This document shows positions 49,710 to 59,420 of a stretch of 64,000 nt of DNA, piece by piece. Within the stretch, counting starts at the first letter, position 1, and every line of letters starts with the position of its first letter. The stretch is from CAMEON01 sp964463245 (GTDB lineage: Bacteria > Bacillota > Clostridia > Oscillospirales > CAG-272): NCBI GenBank assembly GCA_964463245.1, contig CAYXBU010000001.1, positions 40,844 to 104,843 on the forward strand, read 5' to 3'. The notes beneath the pieces were generated by a model. That model did no database searches and was not told where the DNA came from. It saw only the letters and a list, made by a program, of their open reading frames with translations. The position numbers and the translations under genes were made by a program.

Positions 49710-50129
49710 ATGCCGACCCTTAACCAGCTCGTCCGTCAGGGACGTGCCGACCGCGTGTACAAGTCCAAGGCTCCTGCACTGCAGAAGGGCTTCAACAGCC
49801 TGGAGGGCAGAGCCACCGACAAGTCTTCTCCCCAGAAGAGAGGCGTGTGCACCAAGGTCTCGACCATGACCCCGAAGAAGCCGAACTCCGCTATGCGTAA
49901 GTTTGCGAGAGTGCGTCTGACCAACGGCATGGAGGTCACCAGCTACATCCCCGGTATCGGACATAGCCTGCAGGAGCACTCTGTCGTGCTCATTCGCGGC
50001 GGTCGTGTCCGTGACCTGCCCGGTGTGCGGTACCACATCATCCGTGGCACACTGGATGCTCAGGGCGTTGCGAACCGCAACCAGAGCCGCTCCAAGTACG
50101 GTGCCAAGGCTCCCAAGAAGAAGAAGTAA
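49710..50129 (+). CDS. rpsL: 30S ribosomal protein S12
   Basis: 139 residues from the ATG at 49710 after AAGGAGG (49692-49698); the upstream open extension overlaps the promoter. Decoding-centre protein. MPTLNQLVRQGR start, Gram-positive-type insertion after PALQKGF, conserved TPKKPNSAMRK and the loop RGGRVRDLPGVRYH. In that loop Arg101 replaces the Lys of E. coli position 88, a substitution linked to streptomycin resistance elsewhere. First gene of the rpsL-rpsG-fusA-tuf operon. No L7Ae-like gene lies between rpoC and rpsL, unlike in Bacillus. Confidence 0.98.
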   Translation: MPTLNQLVRQGRADRVYKSKAPALQKGFNSLEGRATDKSSPQKRGVCTKVSTMTPKKPNSAMRKFARVRLTNGMEVTSYIPGIGHSLQEHSVVLIRGGRVRDLPGVRYHIIRGTLDAQGVANRNQSRSKYGAKAPKKKK

Positions 50130-50376
50130 TTCATCCGCGAGGGAGAGCGCGCGAGCGCAACGCATCCTCCGCTGTGCGTAAACGGCAGAACAGCCGTGGC
50201 GGAAAGGGTAGAAAAGCAGACAAGTTAGATACAGTACCTGTGCCCGCTGATTTTCGTGTTTATATACCGGCTCCCGCCGGACACCGATCAACGATATGCA
50301 AAACAGGCTCGTGGACAGAAGGATGCTTTTGAGTACCTATGATTTCATTCAATACTAATGAAGGAGGGAAGTTACA

Positions 50377-50847
50377 GTGCCGAGAAGAGGTTCGATCTCG
50401 AAGAGAGATGTACTGCCGGATCCGTTGTATAATTCCAAGCTGGTGACCAAGCTTGTCAACAACGTGATGTATGACGGCAAGAAGGGCGTGGCTCAGACCA
50501 TCGTCTATGATGCATTCCATATCATCGAAGAGAAGACCGGAGAGAATGCGCTGGAGGTTTTCCAGGCATCTCTCGACAACATCAAGCCGGAGTTGGAGGT
50601 CAAGGCTCGCCGCGTTGGCGGTTCCACCTACCAGGTTCCGATGGATGTGAAGCCGGGTCGTCAGCAGACCCTGGCTCTCCGCTGGCTCATCAACTATGCA
50701 CGGTCGCGCTCCGAGCGCACCATGGCAGAGCGTCTGGCCGGCGAGATCCTGGATGCCAAGAACAACATGGGCGGCGCCTTCAAGAAGAAGGAAGAGACCC
50801 ATCGTATGGCAGAAGCAAACAAGGCGTTTGCTCACTACAGATATTGA
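50377..50847 (+). CDS. rpsG: 30S ribosomal protein S7
   Basis: 156 residues, normal length; starts at GTG 50377 after AAGGAGGG (50361-50368). Organises the 30S head and contacts the E site. Blocks PRRGSISKRDVLPDPLYNSK, ARRVGGSTYQVPMDV and RWLINYARSRSERTM are diagnostic. The 247-base gap after rpsL contains no gene; a few short complementary stretches there could regulate translation but show no known motif. Confidence 0.98.
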   Translation: MPRRGSISKRDVLPDPLYNSKLVTKLVNNVMYDGKKGVAQTIVYDAFHIIEEKTGENALEVFQASLDNIKPELEVKARRVGGSTYQVPMDVKPGRQQTLALRWLINYARSRSERTMAERLAGEILDAKNNMGGAFKKKEETHRMAEANKAFAHYRY

Positions 50848-50898
50848 TGGGCGGGCAGTTGCCGCTTGTCAGTCAAGTAAAAACCAAGGAGTAAATCA

Positions 50899-52986
50899 AT
50901 GCCTAGGGAATATTCTCTTGAAAAGACCCGGAATATCGGCATTATGGCGCACATTGATGCCGGTAAGACCACGACGACTGAGCGTATCCTGTTCTATATC
51001 GGAAAGACCCATAAGCTCGGCGAGACCCACGAGGGTGCCGCCACGATGGACTGGATGGAACAGGAGCAGGAGAGAGGTATCACCATTACCTCCGCTGCCA
51101 CCACCTGCTACTGGAAGGATCATCGTATCAACATCATTGATACCCCCGGGCACGTGGACTTTACCGTCGAGGTCGAGCGTTCCCTGCGCGTGCTGGACGG
51201 CTCTGTGACCGTCTTCTGCGCGAAGGGTGGCGTTGAGCCTCAGTCTGAGACCGTTTGGCGTCAGGCTGATAAGTATCATGTTCCGCGCATGGCGTATGTC
51301 AACAAGATGGACATCACCGGTGCCGATTTCTATCGCGTGCTGGACATGATGCGCGATCGTCTACACACACACCCCGTCCCGATCCAGCTGCCTATCGGTA
51401 AGGAGATGACCTTCCGCGGCATCATCGATCTGGTCGAGATGGAGGCCGATGTGTACTACGATGCTGAAGGCAAGGATGTGCGGGTTGAGCCGATCCCGGA
51501 GGATATGCTGGAGCTGGCTCAGCAGTACCACAGCCAGATGGTGGAGTCGGTCGCCGAGACCGACGAGGAGCTGATGGAGAAGTACCTGGAGGAGGGCGAC
51601 CTCTCCAAGGACGAGATCCGCGCGGCTCTCCGCAAGGCTACCATTGCCAATGAAGTCGTCCCGGTCTGCTGCGGTTCTTCCTACCGCAACAAGGGCGTCC
51701 AGAAGATGCTGGATGCCGTCGTGGACTATATGCCGTCTCCTCTGGACATCCCGCCCGTGGACGGTATCGATCCCGACAGCGGCGAGACCGATGTCCGCAA
51801 GGCCGACGACAACGAGCCGTTCTCGGCTCTCGCATTCAAGATCATGACTGACCCGTTCGTGGGTAAGCTGTGCTACTTCCGCGTCTATTCCGGCGTGATC
51901 CATGCAGGCGACACCGTGTACAACTCCACCAAGGGCAAGCGCGAGCGTCTTGGCCGTATCCTGATGATGCACGCGAACGAGCGCGCCGACATCGACACCT
52001 GCTACACGGGTGATATCGCGGCGGCTATCGGCGTGAAGAATACCACCACCGGTGATACCTTCTGCGACGAGAAGCACCCCATCATCCTGGAGTCCATGGA
52101 GTTCCCGGAGCCTGTTATCAGCGTTGCCATCGAGCCGAAGACCCGTGCCGGTCAGGAGAAGATGGGTATCGCCCTCGCCAAGCTGGCTGAGGAGGATCCT
52201 ACCTTCCGTACCTACACCGACGAGGAGACCGGTCAGACCATCATTGCCGGTATGGGTGAGCTGCACCTGCAGATCATCGTGGAGCGTATGCTGCGCGAGT
52301 TCAAGGTGGAGGCCAACATCGGTAAGCCGCAGGTCGCGTACAAGGAGACCATCCGCAGAGCTGTGGATCAGGAGACCAAGTACAAGCGTCAGTCCGGCGG
52401 TTCCGGTCAGTACGGTCATGTCAAGATCACGCTGGAGCCCAACGAGCCGGGCAAGGGCTACGAGTTCATCAACGCCGTGGTCGGCGGTTCCATCCCGAAG
52501 GAGTACATTCCTGCGGTGGATGCCGGTATCCAGGGTGCTATGCAGAACGGCGTGCTCGCCGGCTACAACGTCGTGGACGTGAAGGTCACGCTCAACGACG
52601 GTTCCTACCACGAGGTCGACTCCTCGGATATGGCCTTCAAGATCGCCGGTTCCATGGCGTTCAAGGAAGCTATGCGTAAGGCTGACCCTGTCCTGACCGA
52701 GCCGGTCGTCAAGGTCGTGGCCATCGTGCCGGAGGAGTATATGGGAGATGTCATCGGCGACTTCAACTCTCGCCGCGGACAGATCAACAGCATGGAGGCC
52801 GGCAACGGCGGCGTGGAGGAGATCACCGCGTTCGTCCCGCTGTCCAATATGTTCGGTTACGCCACCGACCTGCGCTCTAAGACGCAGGGACGCGGCATCT
52901 ACTCGATGGAGCCCAGCCACTTCGCTGAGGTGCCCAAGAGCATTCAGGACGAGATCATCAAGGCTCGCGGCAAGTCTCAGGCGTGA
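50899..52986 (+). CDS. fusA: Elongation factor G
   Basis: 695 residues. GTPase that drives ribosomal translocation and ribosome recycling. G1 AHIDAGKTT (~17-25), G2 around RGITITSAA, G3 DTPGHVDFT (~85), G4 NKMD (~139), followed by domains II-V (domain IV block GSGQYGHVKI near 503). It has the length and signatures of the canonical rpsG-linked FusA, not of a tetracycline-resistance ribosomal protection protein. It starts 51 bases after rpsG. Confidence 0.98.
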   Translation: MPREYSLEKTRNIGIMAHIDAGKTTTTERILFYIGKTHKLGETHEGAATMDWMEQEQERGITITSAATTCYWKDHRINIIDTPGHVDFTVEVERSLRVLDGSVTVFCAKGGVEPQSETVWRQADKYHVPRMAYVNKMDITGADFYRVLDMMRDRLHTHPVPIQLPIGKEMTFRGIIDLVEMEADVYYDAEGKDVRVEPIPEDMLELAQQYHSQMVESVAETDEELMEKYLEEGDLSKDEIRAALRKATIANEVVPVCCGSSYRNKGVQKMLDAVVDYMPSPLDIPPVDGIDPDSGETDVRKADDNEPFSALAFKIMTDPFVGKLCYFRVYSGVIHAGDTVYNSTKGKRERLGRILMMHANERADIDTCYTGDIAAAIGVKNTTTGDTFCDEKHPIILESMEFPEPVISVAIEPKTRAGQEKMGIALAKLAEEDPTFRTYTDEETGQTIIAGMGELHLQIIVERMLREFKVEANIGKPQVAYKETIRRAVDQETKYKRQSGGSGQYGHVKITLEPNEPGKGYEFINAVVGGSIPKEYIPAVDAGIQGAMQNGVLAGYNVVDVKVTLNDGSYHEVDSSDMAFKIAGSMAFKEAMRKADPVLTEPVVKVVAIVPEEYMGDVIGDFNSRRGQINSMEAGNGGVEEITAFVPLSNMFGYATDLRSKTQGRGIYSMEPSHFAEVPKSIQDEIIKARGKSQA

Positions 52987-53056
52987 GACTGTCCGCGTAC
53001 CCGCTGATCTACTATAACTTTGAAACTCAAAAAAAAGAATACGGAGGATTTTTACA

Positions 53057-54262
<1,206 letters not shown>

Positions 54263-54341
54263 TTCCGGGTTAGTTTCGGACTCATTTCCGATCATACTTT
54301 CCGGTTCCCCGTCTGCTTGCCGCGGCGCGGGAACCGGACAC

Positions 54342-54373
54342 CCCCGCGGCGAGCTTTTTGCTGCGGGGTTTTT
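54342..54373 (+). terminator. Terminator of the rpsL-tuf operon
   Basis: CCCCGCGGC / GCTGCGGGG nine-pair stem (one G-U) followed by TTTTTCC. A second stem, CCGGTTCCC/GGGAACCGG (54301-54336), lies just before it. Confidence 0.9.
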
Positions 54374-54417
54374 CCTGTCTGCCGCCCCGACGGGCGACAG
54401 AGTCCTCAAATATTGCA

Positions 54418-54572
54418 TATCTTTGGGAATAGGTGAAATTCCATACCGGTGGTACCCGACTCCGACAGCCGCCTCGGCTCGGATCGAAAGCCCACGACCG
54501 CGCAAACAGCGCGCTGAGCAGGTGAGACTCCTGCGCCGACGGTAAAAGTCCGGATGGGAAAGGATAAAGTAT
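54418..54572 (+). promoter_or_regulatory. FMN riboswitch (RFN element)
   Basis: Conserved RFN blocks appear in order: ATAGGTGAAATTCCATACCG, GGTGGTA, AAAGCCCACGA, GAGCAGGTGAGACTCCTG, GCCGACGGTAAAAGTCCGGA and TGGGAAAGGATA. P1 forms between TATCTTT (54418-54424) and AAAGGATA (54559-54566). The 3' strand of P1 contains the Shine-Dalgarno AAAGGA for the next gene, so FMN binding should hide the ribosome-binding site directly. No consensus promoter is seen between the tuf terminator and the aptamer. Confidence 0.94.
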
Positions 54573-55229
54573 ATGTTGCACTCCACAGCACAGGCGCGGC
54601 GGGGAGCCGTCCGCCGCCTGACCGTTACCGCCGTGCTGGCGGCTCTTTCGACAGCCTTGATGTATCTGGAATTTTCGATCCCGATCGTGCCGGGCTTCCT
54701 GAAGTATGATTTCTCAGACCTCCCCGCGCTGATCGCCGCCTTTGGGGTAGGCCCCGTGGCGGGGGTGGCGGTCGAGCTGATCAAGAATGTCATCCATCTC
54801 CCCATGACCGTGACCGGCGGGGTCGGAGAGTTGGCCAACCTCATCATCGGCACCTGCTATGTCCTGCCTGCAGGGCTGATCTACCGCTACCGCAAGGGGA
54901 AATTGGGCGCGTTCTTAGGTTCCCTTGGGGGGGCTGTGCTGGCGGCTCTCATGAGTCTGCCGATCAATTACTATGTCACCTACCCCGTGTACGCCACCCT
55001 CATGCCGATGGAAGGCATTATCGGCGCGTACAGTGCCATCATCCCTGCCGCCAATACCCTTTGGCGAGCACTGTTGCTGGTCAACCTGCCCTTTACCTTG
55101 GTCAAGGGGCTGGTCAATGTGGGCATTACCTTTGCCCTTTACAAGCGCATATCCCCTCTGATACACGGTGGAACACATAAACAGGCATCGGATACCCCCG
55201 ATGCATCCACGCGAAAGGATACGGATTAA
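54573..55229 (+). CDS. ribU: Riboflavin ECF transporter S component RibU
   Basis: 218 residues. Substrate-binding membrane subunit that takes up riboflavin together with a shared ECF energising module not encoded here. About six helices. The family block YDFSDLPALIAAFGVGPVAG (~47-66), followed by a VELIKN-type helix, matches RibU. The FMN riboswitch immediately upstream independently supports the flavin specificity. The C-terminal tail (GGTHKQASDTPDAS) is hydrophilic. It is followed three bases later by a membrane-protein gene. Confidence 0.94.
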   Translation: MLHSTAQARRGAVRRLTVTAVLAALSTALMYLEFSIPIVPGFLKYDFSDLPALIAAFGVGPVAGVAVELIKNVIHLPMTVTGGVGELANLIIGTCYVLPAGLIYRYRKGKLGAFLGSLGGAVLAALMSLPINYYVTYPVYATLMPMEGIIGAYSAIIPAANTLWRALLLVNLPFTLVKGLVNVGITFALYKRISPLIHGGTHKQASDTPDASTRKDTD

Positions 55230-55232
55230 ACA

Positions 55233-55928
55233 ATGAACATGATAGGCTTTGCTCCCACCTCCGCCCGTCGGCGTTTTCTGGCTTGGCTCAGCATCGCACT
55301 GATCCTGACCCTTGCGGCGGCCGCGCTCAGTACGGTTCATGCCGCGGAAGCCCCCGCCGCGACGGATGCGGCCTCCGAAACCGAAACTGTGACCGAGCCC
55401 TCGACTGAGATCGAAACCGCAGCCTCCGGCAGAGGGTTTACCGCCGCTATCAAGAACTTTTTCTTGGAGACGGTGGGCAAGCGGTGGTGCGTGTTCTTCT
55501 GCTCCATGATCCCCATCATCGAGCTGCGTGGGGCGATCCCCATGGGCGCGGCCTTCGGGCTTCCGTGGTGGCAGACCTTCCTTATCAGCGTGGTCGGTAA
55601 TATGCTCCCCGTCCCGTTCATCCTGCTCTTTATCAACGCCATCCTGAAGTGGATGGAGGGCTGTCGGGTCAAGCTGTTCAATAAGATCGCGGGCTGGCTC
55701 CTGCGCAAGGCCGAAAAGAACCGCGAGAAGATCGAGAAATATGCCTTCTGGGGTTTGGCGATCTTCGTGGGGGTTCCCCTGCCGGGAACCGGCGCGTGGA
55801 CGGGCTCGCTGGTCGGTGCCGTCATCCACTTGAAGTTCTGGAAAGCACTGCTCTCCACCCTGATCGGTGTGTTGGCGGCGGGGGTGGTCATGACCATGAT
55901 CTCCTACGGCGTGGCGGCGATCTTTTAA
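55233..55928 (+). CDS. Small multidrug-export family (COG2426) membrane protein
   Basis: 231 residues. It begins with a signal-like helix (~14-35) and a Thr/Glu/Ala-rich stretch (~40-65) that is not usual in the family. The core follows: CSMIPIIELRGAIPMGAAFG, VVGNMLPVPFILLFINAIL, and WGLAIFVGVPLPGTGAWTGS, the characteristic blocks of PF06695 (Sm_multidrug_ex). Transport of drugs is only a historic family label; the substrate is unknown. It lies three bases after ribU, so it is probably cotranscribed and may be under FMN control. Confidence 0.87.
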   Translation: MNMIGFAPTSARRRFLAWLSIALILTLAAAALSTVHAAEAPAATDAASETETVTEPSTEIETAASGRGFTAAIKNFFLETVGKRWCVFFCSMIPIIELRGAIPMGAAFGLPWWQTFLISVVGNMLPVPFILLFINAILKWMEGCRVKLFNKIAGWLLRKAEKNREKIEKYAFWGLAIFVGVPLPGTGAWTGSLVGAVIHLKFWKALLSTLIGVLAAGVVMTMISYGVAAIF

Positions 55929-55960
55929 GACTCCGGTACGGGACACAGAAAGACAGAAAA

Positions 55961-55994
55961 GAGAGGCTTGACCCTGCGGTCAAGCCTCTCCTTT
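55961..55994. terminator. Bidirectional intrinsic terminator
   Basis: GAGAGGCTTGACC / GGTCAAGCCTCTC perfect 13-bp stem with CTGC loop (55961-55990). CTTTT follows on the plus strand and TTTTCTG on the minus strand. It serves the converging genes on both sides. Confidence 0.92.
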
Positions 55995-56012
55995 TGGATA
56001 TGTGATAATGCC

Positions 56013-57494
56013 TTAATTCGTCTCGACGTCGGTCGCCGTGTCGGGAAGAACGTAGTCCCCGAACTCCAGCGTGGTGTCGATGACCTGAGTACCGATGAAG
56101 GTTTGATTGCCCTGCGTGATGCTGTAGCGAAGCGCGATATGGTAAACGCAGGAATCCAAGCGGCCGTTCTCCTTGAGGGTCACGGTCACGGAGCCACTGC
56201 CGTTGAGGAAGGTGTACCCGCTCTGCTCGTACGTCTCTTTGTAGCTCTTCAGTGCATTGTTGTTGAAGGTGATGGTAAAGCTGCCGTCCGGATCCCGGCT
56301 CATGCTCTCGACCATGTTGAGGTCGAAACTCAAAGGGTCATACTGGCCGGTGAGGAAGGCCTCGGCGGTCGGCTGACTTTTGACCTCATAGCCGTTGTTC
56401 TTGCCGTTGACATTGACGGTCTGCTTGCCGTCGATGTAGGTGATCACATATGCGTCCTTGTTCATCTTGGCATTGATGGTGAAGGTGAGCTCGCCGTCCT
56501 GACGGGAAAAGGTGGCCTCATCCGTCTCCTCGGTGCTCTGGGTCTGCCCCGCGATCTTGACAACGTTCTTGATGGTTCCCTTGTAGGAGCCGGTCAACGC
56601 CTCGTTCATGGCATCATACTGATCCTTGAGGGCGTAGAGCAGGCGCAGGTCGTCGCACTTGGTCAGTGTGGTGGGATCCACCGTTTCCACCGTCGCGTTG
56701 TTCCAATCGGTGATGGTGCAGGTGCAGGTCATGGTGGGGGCGTTGGCGTTGGCGGTATCGGTGATAAAGACAGGGGTGACCTCAATGGAGGAGGCCAGAT
56801 AGGTGGTCTTGTCGAGAACCGCCGAGATGGTCGCATCGGTCATGCGTACACCGCTGTCCAGCTCCTGCAGGGACTTGGTCAGGGAATCCATAGCTTCCAG
56901 AACTGCCTGATCCAGCCCGCTGAGAGTGACGATGTAGCCGGTCTCGTCCTCGGTGCAGGTGCGAGTCGAGGAGGCGGCGGCCAGCGTTACGGCATCCATG
57001 ATATCGCCGCCGGTTGCGGCGTGACGATCCTCCGACCATGCCCGATAGTCCTCCTGCGACAGCTCGGAGTACAGGCGAGCCTTGCCGTTCATGTAGAACA
57101 TGAACCCGTCCATGTAGCCCTCATAGGAGCGGATCCGCTCGTTGATCTTGGCGGAGGGAGCCGACACCGTGGTGTCAACCGAATTGTATTCGCGGAGTTG
57201 ACCGTCCTTTTCGCTGTGCTGTGTCTTGGACTTGATGGTGACGGTCATGTCCAGGTTATTGACCCTCATGGTGATGGTGGCATCCATGACCGCCACACCA
57301 CCGGTGGAGGCCTCGTCAGCCTTGGCGAAACGGCGGATCAGCTCGGCGGCACGCTCCGGCTCGGCGAGATCCTCCGGCGAAGTTTCGACCTCGGTCTCGG
57401 TCTCGCCGCAGGCGGTCAGGGTGACGGCTGCCGACAGGAGCATCAGCACAGCCAGACTCACGCTGAGCAAGCGGCAGAAAAGGGACTTTTTCAT
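56013..57494 (-). CDS. Uncharacterised secreted lipoprotein
   Basis: 493 residues from the ATG at 57494 after AAAGGAA; an extension to 57524 adds no signal. Lipoprotein signal with acceptor Cys in TLTACGE (~29). The body is rich in beta strands with alternating charged/hydrophobic pattern. Two recurring segments each contain a 'M-N-G-K / Y-I-D-G-K' step (~130-180 and ~330-370), which recall the curved sheet of LolA/LppX-type lipoproteins, but no family is recognised with confidence. A Trp-poor, Thr-rich composition suits an exported protein. Monocistronic with a promoter at 57542-57570. Confidence 0.82.
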   Translation of the reverse strand: MKKSLFCRLLSVSLAVLMLLSAAVTLTACGETETEVETSPEDLAEPERAAELIRRFAKADEASTGGVAVMDATITMRVNNLDMTVTIKSKTQHSEKDGQLREYNSVDTTVSAPSAKINERIRSYEGYMDGFMFYMNGKARLYSELSQEDYRAWSEDRHAATGGDIMDAVTLAAASSTRTCTEDETGYIVTLSGLDQAVLEAMDSLTKSLQELDSGVRMTDATISAVLDKTTYLASSIEVTPVFITDTANANAPTMTCTCTITDWNNATVETVDPTTLTKCDDLRLLYALKDQYDAMNEALTGSYKGTIKNVVKIAGQTQSTEETDEATFSRQDGELTFTINAKMNKDAYVITYIDGKQTVNVNGKNNGYEVKSQPTAEAFLTGQYDPLSFDLNMVESMSRDPDGSFTITFNNNALKSYKETYEQSGYTFLNGSGSVTVTLKENGRLDSCVYHIALRYSITQGNQTFIGTQVIDTTLEFGDYVLPDTATDVETN

Positions 57495-57541
57495 GTAGAG
57501 GATTCCTTTCTCAGTCTGAATCATTTAGGTATGCTACCTTT

Positions 57542-57570
57542 ATTATATCAAAATGCGGAAAGGAATGCAA
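57542..57570 (-). promoter_or_regulatory. Promoter of the 56013-57494 lipoprotein
   Basis: Minus strand: TTGCAT (57570-57565), 17-base spacer, TATAAT (57547-57542). Confidence 0.8.
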
Positions 57571-57659
57571 TGCTTTTTTGCACAAAAATTAACAGGTAGC
57601 TTTGTGCAAAAGCAACAAGAAAGAGCGGCTCCGTCGGCGGTTCCGCTCCCTTATTGGTT

Positions 57660-58454
57660 TTAGACCTCAATGACCACGATCTCTCGCGGGTTGAACAGGC
57701 GGGGGATGGGCGAGACGGTGTTGCACAGGCCACGCGAGATGACCAGTCGCCCCTCGTGGACACCGCTCGTGTACCGGGGGAACAGCCCTTGATCCGGCGC
57801 AAAGACTCCGCGCCCGAAGAACCGCCACTGCCCGCCGTGCGCGTGCCCCGCCACGAACAGGTCAATGTCGCGGTCGCGCAGGTAGCGGTCAAAGTACTCC
57901 GGCTGGTGGCAGAGCAGGATGCGGTAGCCGGGGGTCGCGCAGAAGCCGTCCAGCCAGTCGGTGTTGGGTACCCGCCCCGGGTTGAGCAGACCGGAGCGCA
58001 TCCCGCCCAGCACCAGCCCGTGGTAGACGGTGTAGGTCTCGTCCAGCAGAGTGGCTCCCGTGGCACGGATGTCCTTCAGCCAGTGGAGCAGGACGGGCTT
58101 GGGGGGCTCGGGGTGCTTCTCCAACTCTCGGAGGTGGATATGCCCGGCACCGGTCTCGTGGTTGCCCCAGGAGTAGAAGGTCGGCGCGATGGCGGCGGCC
58201 TTCTCCAAAAGCCCCAGCCCCGGGCGGGAGAGTGGCGTGTCGGAGGGCACCGTCAGATTCTCGGTCAGGTCTCCGGGGATCAGGATGAGGTCGGGGGCTA
58301 TCTCTCGCAGGCGGGTCAGCACCGGTTCATACGGCGCATCGTGCAGATCGGCCACGACGGCGGCGCGAAAGTGGATGCCGGGGTGTCGTTCCTCCCAGCC
58401 CGTGCAGAGGGTCGCCGCAGACTCAGAGCTGAGGCGGTATCGGGTGATCCGCAT
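57660..58454 (-). CDS. Calcineurin-like metallophosphoesterase (YkuE/YaeI type)
   Basis: 264 residues from the ATG at 58454 after AAAGGAG. The five metal-binding blocks are all present: VVADLHD (~37), PGDLTEN (~65), WGNHET (~98), CHQPEY (~185) and GHAHGGQW (~208). A two-metal phosphoesterase; related enzymes act on lipid or nucleotide phosphoesters, but the substrate is not readable. There is no signal peptide or N-terminal membrane helix, unlike many YkuE homologues. Its start overlaps the end of the vanZ-like gene by 32 bases, so the three genes 59420-57660 form a translationally coupled unit. Confidence 0.92.
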   Translation of the reverse strand: MRITRYRLSSESAATLCTGWEERHPGIHFRAAVVADLHDAPYEPVLTRLREIAPDLILIPGDLTENLTVPSDTPLSRPGLGLLEKAAAIAPTFYSWGNHETGAGHIHLRELEKHPEPPKPVLLHWLKDIRATGATLLDETYTVYHGLVLGGMRSGLLNPGRVPNTDWLDGFCATPGYRILLCHQPEYFDRYLRDRDIDLFVAGHAHGGQWRFFGRGVFAPDQGLFPRYTSGVHEGRLVISRGLCNTVSPIPRLFNPREIVVIEV

Positions 58455-58980
58455 GGGAGACTCCTTTCCTGCGCCGCGCACGGAGGATCAGCGCATACAC
58501 GCCCCAAAAGAGGGCAAGCCCCAGCACCGCGCCCAGTCCGTCGATGAGGACATCCGTGACCGAGGCACCGCGGTGCGAGAAGATCTGATGGGTCTCATCC
58601 GAGGCGGCGTACAGCAGACTAAATCCCAGTGCCGACAATAATTTTTTCCATATGGAAAGTTTCTCTTCCATGTCCCACGCGACGAGCAGGGAGGCGGTCA
58701 GGACGGCCAGCAGGGCGTACTCGCTCATATGCGCCAGCTTGCGGATGGGATAATGCAGGCGGTGGACGATCTCTTCCTGCTCGGCGGAGGGCAGATCGTG
58801 GTAATCGGGGACGATCAGGGCGGCGATGGTCTCGGTCACGCGGCCACTGCGATCCCCCGAGTCTGTCTTGCTCTCGCTTGAGAAGCGGAAGATCACGGTC
58901 ATCAAGGCTAAGATGCACAAGAGAAGCAGGACACATACGGTGATCCGTGCCGGGGAGCGGCGGGTGGTGGGTCGGATCAT
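58423..58980 (-). CDS. VanZ-family membrane protein
   Basis: 185 residues from the ATG at 58980, overlapping the previous stop as ATGA, with GAGGAGG upstream. Four hydrophobic segments. Family blocks are RFSSESKTDSGDRSG, PIRKLAHMSEYALLAVL (~90-106) and YAASDETHQIF with GRGASVTDVLIDGLGA-type continuation (here HRGASVTDVLIDGLGAVLG). VanZ was named for low-level teicoplanin resistance, but most chromosomal members have no known role. It is placed between a small lipoprotein and a phosphoesterase in one coupled operon. Confidence 0.9.
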   Translation of the reverse strand: MIRPTTRRSPARITVCVLLLLCILALMTVIFRFSSESKTDSGDRSGRVTETIAALIVPDYHDLPSAEQEEIVHRLHYPIRKLAHMSEYALLAVLTASLLVAWDMEEKLSIWKKLLSALGFSLLYAASDETHQIFSHRGASVTDVLIDGLGAVLGLALFWGVYALILRARRRKGVSHADHPIPPQL

Positions 58981-59420
58981 GGTGCACCCTCCTCGGACGG
59001 CGAGACGGCCGTCTCGGTCGCGGCATGGCGGTCGCGGCAGGTGGCGCACAGCCGTGTCTTCCCGGTCGCCACGGCATCCTCGACGCTACCGCTGTGAACG
59101 GTATCGGAGCGATCCAGGTGGTAGCAGGATTCATCTATGTGCAGGACGCTCCCGCCGTTTGTCCAGTAGACGGTGCCCTCGATGGCGGACAGCTCGGGGG
59201 ACGGTGCGACGGCTGTCTCGACCTCGGGCTCGGTGGCGGGCGGGAAGAGGGAGGCGGATATCTCCTGCAACCGCTCGGGAGTCAAGGTCTCGCCGCCGAC
59301 AAAGCCGGACGGCAGGTCACGGCACCCCGCCGCCATCAGGGTGACCAAGAGGAGCAGGAACAGGCAGAGGGCAGAGCCGATCCGCCGGTTGATGTGATGC
59401 GTATGCGTTTCGTGGTGCAC
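58977..59420 (-). CDS. Small lipoprotein with Cys-x(n)-CxxC motif
   Basis: 147 residues starting at GTG 59420 (AAAGGGGGTG upstream). A His-rich N-terminus (HHETHTHH) precedes the signal helix and lipid-acceptor Cys in LMAAGCRD (~33). After a Pro/Glu linker, a compact domain reads VYWTNGGSVLHIDESCYHL and then GKTRLCATC. The pattern of one Cys-x-H followed by CxxC suggests a small metal-binding fold. Similar 'YWT..G..YH...C.....S......EA...GK..PC..C' segments occur in other Clostridia proteins. Function unknown. First gene of the lipoprotein-VanZ-phosphoesterase unit. No consensus promoter was found upstream. Confidence 0.78.
   Translation of the reverse strand: MHHETHTHHINRRIGSALCLFLLLLVTLMAAGCRDLPSGFVGGETLTPERLQEISASLFPPATEPEVETAVAPSPELSAIEGTVYWTNGGSVLHIDESCYHLDRSDTVHSGSVEDAVATGKTRLCATCRDRHAATETAVSPSEEGAP

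Noticed and set aside
50899..52986. EF-G gene as a tetracycline-resistance (TetM-type) protein
   Set aside because: Operon position and residue blocks fit canonical FusA.
58423..58980. VanZ-like gene as a glycopeptide-resistance marker
   Set aside because: No vanHAX or vanRS genes are present; chromosomal VanZ-family proteins are common and mostly of unknown function.
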